This document shows, piece by piece, positions 47,800 through 56,212 of a stretch of 64,000 bases of DNA (position 1 is the stretch's first letter; the number at the start of each line of letters is the position of its first letter). Position numbers and translations under genes: made by a program. Under the pieces are notes generated by a model. It made no database searches and was not told the DNA's origin. It worked only from the letters and a program-made list of their open reading frames with translations. This DNA comes from Dinghuibacter silviterrae (GTDB lineage Bacteria; Bacteroidota; Bacteroidia; Chitinophagales; Chitinophagaceae). The stretch covers positions 3,906,001 to 3,970,000 of the forward strand of contig NZ_SODV01000001.1 in assembly GCF_004366355.1 (NCBI RefSeq). The letters are read 5' to 3'.

Positions 47800-48288
47800 T
47801 CAGTGCAGCTCTTCGAATTGCCCCGTCTGTTTGTTCTTCCGGACGTTGTCCGAGTTAAACGCGCGCCCGTTCATGGCCACGTACACACCCGGCGGCAGCG
47901 ACTGGGCAAACGCCAGCGCGTTCCCCAGGTTAAAAAACCCGTCCGAGCTCCCGAATTTATAAGGGATCATCGCACCCGTCAGGACGATCGTTTTGCCCGG
48001 TACTTTCTCCGCGAGCATCCGCGCTGTAACGGACATCGTATCCGTCCCATGGGTGATGACGATCTTGTCCTCGTGCGCGTTGCGGCACTGGTGGGCGATC
48101 AGCTCCCGGTCTTCGTTGGTCATGTTCAGGCTGTCGATCATCATCAACGTCCGGACGGTGACGTCGAGCGTACTGCGGCTGCGCAAAAGCATTTCCGGCA
48201 AGTGTGTTTCCTTGAAAAACAACTCCCCGCTGAGTTCGTTGTACTCCTTGTCAAAGGTTCCTCCCGTAACAAAAATGCGAATGGTCAT
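47800..48288 (-). CDS. Single-domain asparaginase-like protein
   Basis: This 162-residue protein corresponds to the N-terminal domain of asparaginase/glutaminase enzymes. The first catalytic Thr is in VTGGTFDKEYNE and the second motif is ITHGTDTMSVTA. The C-terminal domain that completes the active site in L-asparaginases is absent, yet the gene ends cleanly, and one-domain members are known. It may act as an oligomer or have another substrate. The ATG at 48288 is preferred to a longer frame that overlaps the divergent promoter. A -7-like TACCTTTG lies 24 nt upstream. Confidence 0.82.
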   Translation of the reverse strand: MTIRIFVTGGTFDKEYNELSGELFFKETHLPEMLLRSRSTLDVTVRTLMMIDSLNMTNEDRELIAHQCRNAHEDKIVITHGTDTMSVTARMLAEKVPGKTIVLTGAMIPYKFGSSDGFFNLGNALAFAQSLPPGVYVAMNGRAFNSDNVRKNKQTGQFEELH

Positions 48289-48333
48289 AAAGGCTGGCGA
48301 TGGTGAAGGCGCCAAAGGTAAGGCAAGATTACC

Positions 48334-48340
48334 TATCTTG
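48334..48340 (+). promoter_or_regulatory. -7 box TATCTTG before the DUF1349-like gene
   Basis: TATCTTG ends 8 nt before the ATG at 48349, in the 60-bp divergent gap. Confidence 0.4.
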
Positions 48341-48348
48341 GCTCAGTT

Positions 48349-49698
48349 ATGCAACCAGGAGACGACGCCGCCTTTAAACAATTGTTCCGCGACGCCTGCC
48401 GGCGCTGTTTCCGGCGGGAGCTATCGGTGCCCCTGTCCGCGACCGAAAGCAAGTTCTTGTGCGCCGAGGTGCTGTCAGAAACCGGCGCGCCGATCGCCTG
48501 GCGCACGGTGCAGCAGCATTCGCTGTGGGTGCACCTGGAGGTGGCGGAGGAGAGCAGGCAGACGGGGCCTACGGGGGTGATGCTGGAGGCGCTGGCGCGA
48601 TATGTTGCGGCGGCGGGTGACGCCGGCGTGCGCGGCGGAGCTGCTGCTGCGAGCGGCGCGGCGGCTACGCCGGGCCCCACCGAAGGGGACGGTGGCCCGG
48701 CTGAAGGGCCCTACCCATTCTGGTTCCGCTACAAGGAGGCCTTCCACCGCGACCGCCTCCCGGCCGTCGTCCACGAACTGGGGTTGCCCGACGCACACCT
48801 TGTTCCCCGCGGGCTTGCCAAAAGATTTTTCTTCCATACGTTCCGGGGCGCGGAGCAATTCATCTTATGGGGGAAGCTCCTCGTACCCGAACGGATCCGG
48901 CATTCGTGGCTGGCATGGCTGGCCTTTCTTTTGCTGACCTCCCTGGCCGTCGTTTGGGGCGTCCGCGAATATTATGCCCGGAAGACCAATACGTTTACCG
49001 ATACGTTCACACAAGTCGCCGGCGACTCCCTGTATACCCGTGGCTGGATGCGGGTTGATCCGGACAGCACGTGGTGGAACAGACGCACCGATAATCCGGG
49101 CGCCCTTACGCTGTTTACGCTCCAGGGGGACAACTGGCCCGATTCCTCCGCCAACCCCTGGATCGGCAACCTTCTGCTGCGGCCCCTGGGCGGGGATTGT
49201 TTTACCGCCGAAGTCCAGTTCTCCGGGTTTACGCCCACCGCCAACTGGCAACAGGCCGGTCTTCTCCTCATGGAAGATACCAGCCTGCGCGCCCGGAGCG
49301 TCCGTATTTCGATCGCCTACAACGACTACTTCGAGGACTACGTCCAGCCGCGGCAAATCATCGTCGAAGGAGTCAGCTCCGCCAGCGACCCCAACCGGAA
49401 ACCGGAGGAGTTCCTCCACAAAACCCTTTACCTGCTGGGGTGGGGGAAAGACAGCCTGATCTACGAAAGTATGCACCACACGGCCCTGCGCATCGAGAAA
49501 CGCGGGACCAGCTATCGCTTTCTATACGCGGGCGGGCAAACCGATAACTTTATCTTCCAGGAGGTCGGGAGCCGGAGCATCTACTTCACACCGCGTTATA
49601 TCGCGCTGTTTGCCCTTAAAGGCTTCGGGCGCCCGGCGCAGGAGCTGCCTGTGCAGGTGCGGTTTTTCAGCGTGCAGACAGGGGCGTGCGAGCCCTAA
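48349..49698 (+). CDS. Membrane-anchored protein with a C-terminal concanavalin-like domain
   Basis: This 449-residue protein of unknown function is in two parts. Residues 1 to about 180 are cytoplasmic and include an Ala/Gly-rich, very GC-rich stretch at about 84-120. A single membrane helix (about 187-205, LAWLAFLLLTSLAVVWGV) leads to an outer domain (about 225-449) that looks like a concanavalin/DUF1349-type beta-sandwich (WQQAGLLLMEDTSLRARSV, ALRIEKRGTSYRFLY). The outer domain may bind sugars. The N-terminal part has no recognised fold. It overlaps the convergent msrA by 4 bp. Confidence 0.6.
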   Translation: MQPGDDAAFKQLFRDACRRCFRRELSVPLSATESKFLCAEVLSETGAPIAWRTVQQHSLWVHLEVAEESRQTGPTGVMLEALARYVAAAGDAGVRGGAAAASGAAATPGPTEGDGGPAEGPYPFWFRYKEAFHRDRLPAVVHELGLPDAHLVPRGLAKRFFFHTFRGAEQFILWGKLLVPERIRHSWLAWLAFLLLTSLAVVWGVREYYARKTNTFTDTFTQVAGDSLYTRGWMRVDPDSTWWNRRTDNPGALTLFTLQGDNWPDSSANPWIGNLLLRPLGGDCFTAEVQFSGFTPTANWQQAGLLLMEDTSLRARSVRISIAYNDYFEDYVQPRQIIVEGVSSASDPNRKPEEFLHKTLYLLGWGKDSLIYESMHHTALRIEKRGTSYRFLYAGGQTDNFIFQEVGSRSIYFTPRYIALFALKGFGRPAQELPVQVRFFSVQTGACEP

Positions 49699-50339
49699 AG
49701 TGCTTTGTACGGCCCCGGAAAAGTCTGCCGGAACCTCAGGTAATCCGGGATGGACACTCCCTCCACATACGGATTCTCCGGATGATGATAAATGTACTCC
49801 TGGTGATATGCCTCCGCCGGATAGAAATGCTCGAACGGCACCACCTGTGTGGCGATGGGCGCCTTGTATTGAGGCGTGATCCGTTTGATCTCCGCGAGAA
49901 TGGTGGCCTTCTCCTGGTCGTTCCGGTAAAAGGCGACCGACCGGTATTGGGTGCCCACGTCGTTACCCTGGCGGTTGACTTCGGTGGGGTCCTGGCTTGC
50001 AAAAAAGGCCTTGACGAGGGTTTCGTAGCTGATCCTGGCCGGGTCGTAGTAAACGTTTACCGTTTCGGCGTGACCCGTCTCACCCGTTTCCACCTTTTCA
50101 TACGTCGGGTCGGTGTCCGTTCCGCCCGAATAACCGGAAACCGCGTCCCTGACGCCCTCCAGGCTCTGGAAAACAATTTCCGCGTGCCAGAAACAGCCCT
50201 CGGAAAAGGTGGCGACCTTTTCGCCGGGAGCGGGTTTTGTGGACGTCGCCCGCGGGATCTTTACGGAAGGGGTTTGCGCGCAACTAGTGCCGAGCAAAAG
50301 CGCGAATACAGCCGTGCTAAGGATAGTTTTCATCTGCAT
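49695..50339 (-). CDS. msrA: Peptide methionine-S-sulfoxide reductase MsrA, lipoprotein
   Basis: This 214-residue repair enzyme reduces the S form of methionine sulfoxide. The active site is EGCFWHAEIVF with the catalytic Cys, and GYSGGTDTDPTYEKV and GHAETVNVYYDP are family motifs. A lipobox (LLGTSCAQ) places it in the envelope, outside the cytoplasm. It lies 25 bp after msrB on the same strand, so the two form an operon covering both sulfoxide forms. The ATG at 50333, two codons inside, is an equally likely start. Confidence 0.95.
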   Translation of the reverse strand: MQMKTILSTAVFALLLGTSCAQTPSVKIPRATSTKPAPGEKVATFSEGCFWHAEIVFQSLEGVRDAVSGYSGGTDTDPTYEKVETGETGHAETVNVYYDPARISYETLVKAFFASQDPTEVNRQGNDVGTQYRSVAFYRNDQEKATILAEIKRITPQYKAPIATQVVPFEHFYPAEAYHQEYIYHHPENPYVEGVSIPDYLRFRQTFPGPYKAL

Positions 50340-50364
50340 ATAGTTGAAAAGCCGCTACCGGCTA

Positions 50365-50895
50365 TTAATGTGCCGCAACCGGCGGTTTTCCCCCTTCAGG
50401 CACAAAGATCAGGGCCGCCGAATTCATACAATAGCGTTTACCGGTGGGCGCGGGGCCGTCGTCAAATACGTGTCCGAGGTGCGATCCCGTTTTGCTGTCC
50501 ACGACTTCGAGCCGGCTCATGCCGTCACTGTAGTCCGGCACCAGCCGTACCGCGTCGGGGTTGATGGGCGCATAGAAGCTCGGCCAGCCCGTCCCCGAAT
50601 CGAACTTTGCGTCCGAACTAAAGACCGGTTGAAGACTCGCGGCAGAGTAGTAGGTGCCCTTTTGGTAAAAGTGATCATACTTACCCGTAAACGGTCTTTC
50701 GGTACCGGCCTGCCGGAGGATATAATATTGATCCGGTGTCAACATGGTCTTCCACTCTGCATCGGTATGCTTCATGGGATAAACGGTCCCCGATTTTGCA
50801 CGGGGTGGATCAGGGAATTTCGAAGATTGAGCGCGCACGCAACCGGTGCTCCAACCCAGGACACAGGCGAGCGCGATAAAAGCGACCTTTTTCAT
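50365..50895 (-). CDS. msrB: Peptide methionine-R-sulfoxide reductase MsrB, envelope form without zinc site
   Basis: This 176-residue enzyme reduces the R form of methionine sulfoxide. The catalytic Cys is in KRYCMNSAALIFVP, and DSGTGWPSFYAPI and GSHLGHVFDDGP are conserved. The structural zinc cysteines of many MsrB proteins are replaced (YYSAASLQPVF where YxCxxC is usual). A leader with a Cys (CVLGWSTGCVRAQ) suggests export, possibly as a lipoprotein. The start at 50895 restores this leader. It is first in the msrB-msrA operon and is divergent from the MBL gene. Confidence 0.95.
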   Translation of the reverse strand: MKKVAFIALACVLGWSTGCVRAQSSKFPDPPRAKSGTVYPMKHTDAEWKTMLTPDQYYILRQAGTERPFTGKYDHFYQKGTYYSAASLQPVFSSDAKFDSGTGWPSFYAPINPDAVRLVPDYSDGMSRLEVVDSKTGSHLGHVFDDGPAPTGKRYCMNSAALIFVPEGGKPPVAAH

Positions 50896-50981
50896 GAATG
50901 TGATTTGTTCCTTAAAGATACGTAAGGCGCGCCCCAAGGGTTTCGTTAAAATTCCCTAACTTTTCCCAAAATTTCTAAGCG

Positions 50982-51851
50982 ATGCGCTATCCTAAACGCC
51001 TATTGACCCTTCTTCTTTTGCTGATCATAGGTTCCGCCCAGGCTCAAAGCAAACTCAAGGTCACCGTTTTCACGTCCGGCCCCACGACGCTTCAAACCAA
51101 TTCCACGATGATCGAAGGCGCGCACTTCGTGATGCTCGTCGACGCCCCCCTTACCCAATCCGACGCCGCCAAGCTCGTCGACAAAATAAAGGCCACCGGG
51201 AAGACCCTGATGGCAGTCTTTGTGACCACGGCCAGCCCCGAACATTATTTTGGTCTTAATACCATAAAGGCTGCTTTTCCCCATGCCAAAGTATGGTCGA
51301 TTCCCCAAGTGATCACGGGGATCAACGCCAATTACACCAACGATGTCGCTGCCTGGAAACCCATTCTGGGGGCCAGCGAGGTACCCGATCACGTCATCCA
51401 GGTGTTCCCGGCCCCGGCGGCCTCTATCATCCTGGACGGTGAGCAGGTCGAGATTGGGGGCCCTCTGCAAGGCGCCGTTCCCGGTATTGCTTACCTGTTT
51501 ATCCCCTCCAGCAAGACGCTCATTACCGGCGACATCGCCTATGGGAACGTTCACCCCTGGACCGCGGGGACAACGCCCAACCAGCGGAAGGACTGGCTGG
51601 AGAGCCTCGACAAACTCAAAAAACTCGCCCCCCTCATGGTCGTCGCCGGGCACAAAGACCCCGCCGCCGCGGACGACCTGGCGTCCATCGAAGGCACCTC
51701 CAATTACCTGAAGATTTACGAAAAGGCCGTCAAGATGTCCCATAGCGGCGACGAGCTCATCGGGATCATCGAAGACCAGTTCCCCGAACTCAAGGGATTG
51801 GACACCGCTTTGAAAGTTGCCGCCGCTAAGCAGTTTCCCGAAACGAATTAA
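50982..51851 (+). CDS. MBL-fold protein with altered metal-binding motif
   Basis: This secreted 289-residue protein has the metallo-beta-lactamase fold. A signal peptide ([16 protein letters not shown]) is followed by the beta-strand start and a segment [12 protein letters not shown] at the place of the metal motif HxHxDH. There only the last His remains, with Thr, Ser and Glu at the other ligand places. [13 protein letters not shown] and VVAGHKDP match the later motifs with Asp and His. A related group of soil-bacterial proteins may share this form; catalysis by the usual dizinc centre seems doubtful. It overlaps the convergent clpP paralogue by 26 bp. Confidence 0.8.
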   Translation: MRYPKRLLTLLLLLIIGSAQAQSKLKVTVFTSGPTTLQTNSTMIEGAHFVMLVDAPLTQSDAAKLVDKIKATGKTLMAVFVTTASPEHYFGLNTIKAAFPHAKVWSIPQVITGINANYTNDVAAWKPILGASEVPDHVIQVFPAPAASIILDGEQVEIGGPLQGAVPGIAYLFIPSSKTLITGDIAYGNVHPWTAGTTPNQRKDWLESLDKLKKLAPLMVVAGHKDPAAADDLASIEGTSNYLKIYEKAVKMSHSGDELIGIIEDQFPELKGLDTALKVAAAKQFPETN

Positions 51852-52410
51852 GCAACTCGTCCACCAACCCATAGTCTTTGGCCTCCGCCGCCGTCATAAA
51901 ACGATCCCGGCGGAAAGCTTCTTCTATTTCCGGCGCGGTATGACCTGAGCTTTTGGCCACCATTTGGAAAACCTCCTTCTGGAGCCGCTCCTGTTCCCGG
52001 TAAGCAATCCCAACGTCCTCCGTGTAGCCCATGGCTTTGCCCCCCGCCGGGTGCATGTGAATGGTGGCGTGCGGCAACGCATAGCGTTTACCGGTAGCCG
52101 CCGCTGACAATAGCACGGTACCCATGCTCATTGTCGAGCCCACCGCCACCGTGGACACCGGCGACTTCAGGATACGGATCGTATCATAAATCGCGAGCCC
52201 CGCATAGATACTCCCGCCCGGGCTGTTGATATACAGGTTGATGTCCTGATGACCCTCCGAGTCCAGGTATAAGAGTTGCGCGACCACCAGGTTCGCCACG
52301 ACGTCCTCGATCGCCGTTCCCAGGAAAACAATGCGCTCTTTGAGCAAAAGACTGTAGATGTCGAAAGCGCCGCGGGTGGCGCTGTCGATCACGGTTGGAA
52401 TGACCGGCAT
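51826..52410 (-). CDS. clpP: ClpP-family serine protease (paralogue)
   Basis: This 194-residue proteolytic subunit has the full triad: Ser in [13 protein letters not shown], His in [10 protein letters not shown] and Asp in [38 protein letters not shown] is the conserved core. The substitutions around the Ser (GSTMSMG instead of GQAASMG) and the absence of an adjacent clpX suggest a paralogue rather than the housekeeping enzyme. It is third in an operon, 10 bp after a 68-residue protein and behind an ECF sigma factor, so it may act on a regulator of that sigma factor. Confidence 0.92.
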   Translation of the reverse strand: MPVIPTVIDSATRGAFDIYSLLLKERIVFLGTAIEDVVANLVVAQLLYLDSEGHQDINLYINSPGGSIYAGLAIYDTIRILKSPVSTVAVGSTMSMGTVLLSAAATGKRYALPHATIHMHPAGGKAMGYTEDVGIAYREQERLQKEVFQMVAKSSGHTAPEIEEAFRRDRFMTAAEAKDYGLVDELLNSFRETA

Positions 52411-52420
52411 AAAAAAGGTT

Positions 52421-52627
52421 TTAAAATGTGATGGCGCCTTCTCTCATCAGGCGCTCGAATATAGCGTCGAGCTGGATCACCAGGTGCGCGCGACGCTGCA
52501 ACCGCACGTCCTCGTGTAGCTTGCCCTCTACGAGCATACGCACCCGGAAGGCTTCTTCTTCTTCCGGGCACATTTGTCCCAGGAGAAAGCGGTCAATCGT
52601 CTCCGTATCACGTAAGGACTTCCTCAT
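52421..52627 (-). CDS. Small protein between sigma factor and ClpP
   Basis: This 68-residue, highly charged helical protein ([18 protein letters not shown], then [16 protein letters not shown]) has no recognised domain. The opening resembles the short N-terminal helices of some Bacteroidota anti-sigma proteins, but there is no membrane segment. It overlaps the sigma factor gene by 20 bp and ends 10 bp before the ClpP paralogue. It may be a soluble anti-sigma factor or a ClpP adaptor; this is inference from position. Confidence 0.65.
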   Translation of the reverse strand: MRKSLRDTETIDRFLLGQMCPEEEEAFRVRMLVEGKLHEDVRLQRRAHLVIQLDAIFERLMREGAITF

Positions 52628-53084
52628 ACACTTCGGATGCTTTCAATTGTTCCCGTAAGCGTTCCAAACACTTGTATTTCTGGACCGTAGCGGAGTGCGC
52701 GCTGGAATAGTGGAATTCACCGGCGATGTCCTCCATGGAAAGGTTGTTGTAGTAAAAGGCTTGCAAGAGTTGTAGGCACCTGGCACCGGCGCCCCGGAGG
52801 TAGCCCCAGATGGGCGTCGAAGTCCTGGCCCCGGGCGCCACCAAATCCGCTGGAAGTCCGATCGTTGCGGGTCTCCGCGCTTCGCGCCGGCAAAGGTTTT
52901 TTGCGATGCCTATCAGGTAGGCCTCCGGATGATCGGGTGCTTCGTCCCGTTCCAAGAGGACCAGAACCGCGTCCTGGAACACGTCCCGGGCCATTTCCAG
53001 GTCGCCGCCGTATCGCCTGACCATGGCTGCCACCTTGGGAAAGGCGGAGCGGTACATGTTTTCTAGTGCTTTCTCGTCCATCAT
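52608..53084 (-). CDS. ECF-type sigma-70 factor
   Basis: This 158-residue sigma factor has region 2 (ALENMYRSAFPKVAAMVRRY, with ARDVFQDAVLVLLER) and a C-terminal region 4 helix-turn-helix (LSMEDIAGEFHYSSAHSATV). The start is one of two adjacent ATG codons at 53084 and 53081; the longer frame runs into the shared promoter region. It is divergent from a large sensor histidine kinase over 110 bp and heads an operon with a 68-residue protein and a ClpP paralogue. No membrane anti-sigma factor of the FecR type is seen. Confidence 0.88.
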   Translation of the reverse strand: MMDEKALENMYRSAFPKVAAMVRRYGGDLEMARDVFQDAVLVLLERDEAPDHPEAYLIGIAKNLCRREARRPATIGLPADLVAPGARTSTPIWGYLRGAGARCLQLLQAFYYNNLSMEDIAGEFHYSSAHSATVQKYKCLERLREQLKASEVYEEVLT

Positions 53085-53194
53085 ATTTATAAGTGTCTGG
53101 AAAACGGTAAATATCACCTCAGAAGTTACAATTTTCTGGTGGAAACGATTAATTTTATCCCCGATATCATCCATTATCCTATCCGAAGAAACTT

Positions 53195-56100
53195 ATGGCT
53201 CACCGCGTCCGGTCGCTTTTGCTGCTCTGGGTTTACCTCCTGGCATCCTTTGTTTCAAGGGGGCAAACGACATCATCCGGCTATAGCATCACCAATTACA
53301 ACAGCGACAACGCCCTCCCACAAAACAGCATCAATGGGATGGCCTTTGACCGCAACGGCTTTCTTTGGATGGCCACCGAAATGGGCCTGGTCCGTTTTGA
53401 TGGCCTCCATTTCCGGGAATACAATTCGGGGAACACGCCTTTGTTGACGTCCAACAGGATTGCCGGGATCAGCGTCGAACCGTCCACGGGGCGGATCATC
53501 ACAGAACCATTGTTCAACACCCGGCGCATCTTTACGATCACGGACGACTATCAATTAAAAGTGGACAGCGCCCTTTCCGCAGACCCACACCAAGCCAATT
53601 TTAGAAACGACACCCGGTTCTCCTTTGACAACCTGTACAACAGATGGGCGGCCCGCGATACCGGTGTCTTCGGCGGGCTTTTCGACGGGCTGGAATATAA
53701 CGCGGACCTGCTCACCGTGGGTGACCACCAGGCCTATGTGCGAAAAATCAACCGCTACTATTTCCTCGACGATCGGACGGCTGACGTCCGCCTTCTTTCC
53801 GGGATCACCGGACATGCGCTCAAGGTCCAATTTATCGTGGGGGATCTGTATGTCTTTGTAGACATGCAGAATCGCCTGTATGCATTCCGGAATGGAGAAC
53901 CGAAACCGATGACCGGCAGCCCCCGTTTGCTGGAGCTGTTGAAACGGGTTGGCGTCACCGGTCCCTACCCGGTACAGGCCAGCCTAAGGTGGGCAAGAGA
54001 CACCTGTCATTCGTTCTTCGTCTACAAAGGCAATATCCTGTTGCTAAATGCGCGGCATGGTGTGGTGGATTTCGATACCCTTGCGGCCAACACCTCCATC
54101 GGCAGCGTCAATTGCATGATCTACGACGAACGCAACAAGATCATCTACGCAGGCACGGCCATCAGCGGCCTGTACATATTGAAAAAACAGGAGTTTCAAC
54201 GATTGGGTTTTACCAGCGACAATTATGCGATCAATAGCCTGTACGCACAAGTGGAATTACCGGACGGCCGTTTGTTGACGGGCTCGGGCGTCCTGGATAC
54301 CCATAAACCGGTAAATATTCCGGCGCCGGGTCTTTACGACCGGATGGCCCTTTTCAAGTCTTCGGACGACTCTATATGGTATTCCTCTTATGGCTATGTG
54401 CGAAAGATGGACGCGGGTCTGAAACATTCCACCGCCATTCAGTACATTGGTCTCGGTGGCTGGATGACCTCAATCGTCGAGGCTCCTAATAAGGACATCC
54501 TTTTCTGCGCGGCCAAGTTATTCCGGTGGAGGGCCGGGAAAGTCACCGTTTTGCTGGACCATTTGTCTCCGCCTTCCGAAACATTTGTGATCCGGCTGAT
54601 GAACCCTCATGAGCTATGGCTTGGGACGGTATCGGGCTTGTTCTCCTACGACCTGGACAGGGGAACGGTTAAACGTTTGCCGGGGTTAAGAAAAGCGACC
54701 GTACGGACGATCTATACTGCCCGGGACGGAAGTACCTGGATCGGTACCTACGGGCAAGGCTTTTACAAGTATGTCCAGTCACACTTTGTCAGGATGCCCG
54801 TTGATCCGGGGAACAACCTGGCGACCATCAATAGTATTATGGAAGACAAGCAGGGCTTTTTCTGGCTATCCACCAACAAAGGGCTCTACCGTGTGTCGGA
54901 AAATGAGTTGAACCAATACGCCGCCGGCGCCATGGACAATGTTTTCTATTACTATTTCGACAAGTCCTCGGGGTTTGGCAGCAATGAATTCAATGGCGCC
55001 TGCGTGCCGATTATGACGGGCAGCGGGTATTTTTCCCTGCCCTCCCTGGATGGTTTGATCCAGTTCAAGCCGGAGAGCATCACCGTCAATACGCCCGACC
55101 GGTCCATCTTTATCGACCGGGTGTCCCCGACAAACAAAACCGTATTGCCCGCGGGATATTTCAACCAGGCCCAGGACGCCGGTCCGTTGATTTTTTCGAT
55201 ATCCTCCCCCTATTTCGGCAACCCTGCCAACCTCCGGCTCGACTATTCCATACCGGAGCTCGATACCAACTGGCACCCCTTGCCCTCCGACGGGAAACTA
55301 ATTCTGACAGGTCTGCACAACGGACGGTACAGGCTGACCGTCCGGAAACAAGAGCCTTTTGCAAAATATGTATATGCAACGGTCGAGTGGACCATACTTC
55401 CCTATTGGTACGAGACCATCTGGGCCTACCTCCTCGCCGCCGCGCTGCTCGCCTCCGTTTTCTTTTTTATATTCCGGCTGCGCTATATCCGCCAGGTCAA
55501 AAGAGCGGAACAACTCGAACAAAAAGTTGCCGAAAGGACCGTCGCCCTCTCCCTCAGTAATGAGGTCAAGGAAAAAATGATCGCCATCATCCTCCACGAC
55601 TTCCGTTCGCCCCTCCGTTTCCTGCACATGCTCGCCGTTCGCATTTCAGAGAATTACAAAAAAGCGTCCGAAGCCGAACTCCGTGAAATGCTCCTGATGT
55701 TCCGGAACGCCACCCGTGAGCTTTTTGAATTTGCCCAGGACTTCCTCGTCTGGTCCAATGCGCAAAGAGAGGGCTTTATCGTCAAACAGGAACCCATCGT
55801 TCTGCGGAAGATCGTCGAAGAAATCGTTCAATTGTATGAAACCGGGGCCGACATTAGAAACAACGCCGTCCACAACCTGGTGCCCGACTCGGTTACCCTT
55901 GTGTCCGACGCCCACATCCTAAAGTTGATCATCCGCAACCTGACCGACAACGCGAATAAATACACCTTGAATGGGGAAATAAAGATAGAGGCTTTCGAGT
56001 CTGCCGGCCGCCTGCACATCACCATCACCGACAGCGGCAGAAGCATGAGCCGGGACCAGATCGACCAGATCCTCAACACCCCCTACCAGGCCGGCAGCAA

Positions 56101-56212
56101 CACCCAAGGCTTCGGCTACAAGATCGTCCTGGAGCTGCTCGACCGGATACAGGGTGAGCTCGCCATCGACGCACCCGGCGTCACCGGTAACCGCGTCACG
56201 CTGCTGTTTTAA
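53195..56212 (+). CDS. Sensor histidine kinase with periplasmic Reg_prop propeller
   Basis: This 1005-residue membrane sensor has a signal peptide (LLLLWVYLLASFVSRGQ) followed by a periplasmic two-propeller region with Reg_prop repeats (NGMAFDRNGFLWMATEMGL, INSIMEDKQGFFWLSTNKGL). A Y_Y_Y domain comes next (about 660-725, with RLDYSIPELDTNWHPL), then a membrane helix near residue 755, a coiled coil and the kinase. The phospho-acceptor His is near residue 801 (IILHDFRSPLRFL). The N box is RNLTDNANKYT, and the G1 box is the unusual DSGRSMS. Unlike hybrid HTCS proteins it has no receiver or AraC domain, so a separate response regulator is needed. The divergent ECF sigma operon shares its promoter region. 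Confidence 0.9.
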   Translation: MAHRVRSLLLLWVYLLASFVSRGQTTSSGYSITNYNSDNALPQNSINGMAFDRNGFLWMATEMGLVRFDGLHFREYNSGNTPLLTSNRIAGISVEPSTGRIITEPLFNTRRIFTITDDYQLKVDSALSADPHQANFRNDTRFSFDNLYNRWAARDTGVFGGLFDGLEYNADLLTVGDHQAYVRKINRYYFLDDRTADVRLLSGITGHALKVQFIVGDLYVFVDMQNRLYAFRNGEPKPMTGSPRLLELLKRVGVTGPYPVQASLRWARDTCHSFFVYKGNILLLNARHGVVDFDTLAANTSIGSVNCMIYDERNKIIYAGTAISGLYILKKQEFQRLGFTSDNYAINSLYAQVELPDGRLLTGSGVLDTHKPVNIPAPGLYDRMALFKSSDDSIWYSSYGYVRKMDAGLKHSTAIQYIGLGGWMTSIVEAPNKDILFCAAKLFRWRAGKVTVLLDHLSPPSETFVIRLMNPHELWLGTVSGLFSYDLDRGTVKRLPGLRKATVRTIYTARDGSTWIGTYGQGFYKYVQSHFVRMPVDPGNNLATINSIMEDKQGFFWLSTNKGLYRVSENELNQYAAGAMDNVFYYYFDKSSGFGSNEFNGACVPIMTGSGYFSLPSLDGLIQFKPESITVNTPDRSIFIDRVSPTNKTVLPAGYFNQAQDAGPLIFSISSPYFGNPANLRLDYSIPELDTNWHPLPSDGKLILTGLHNGRYRLTVRKQEPFAKYVYATVEWTILPYWYETIWAYLLAAALLASVFFFIFRLRYIRQVKRAEQLEQKVAERTVALSLSNEVKEKMIAIILHDFRSPLRFLHMLAVRISENYKKASEAELREMLLMFRNATRELFEFAQDFLVWSNAQREGFIVKQEPIVLRKIVEEIVQLYETGADIRNNAVHNLVPDSVTLVSDAHILKLIIRNLTDNANKYTLNGEIKIEAFESAGRLHITITDSGRSMSRDQIDQILNTPYQAGSNTQGFGYKIVLELLDRIQGELAIDAPGVTGNRVTLLF

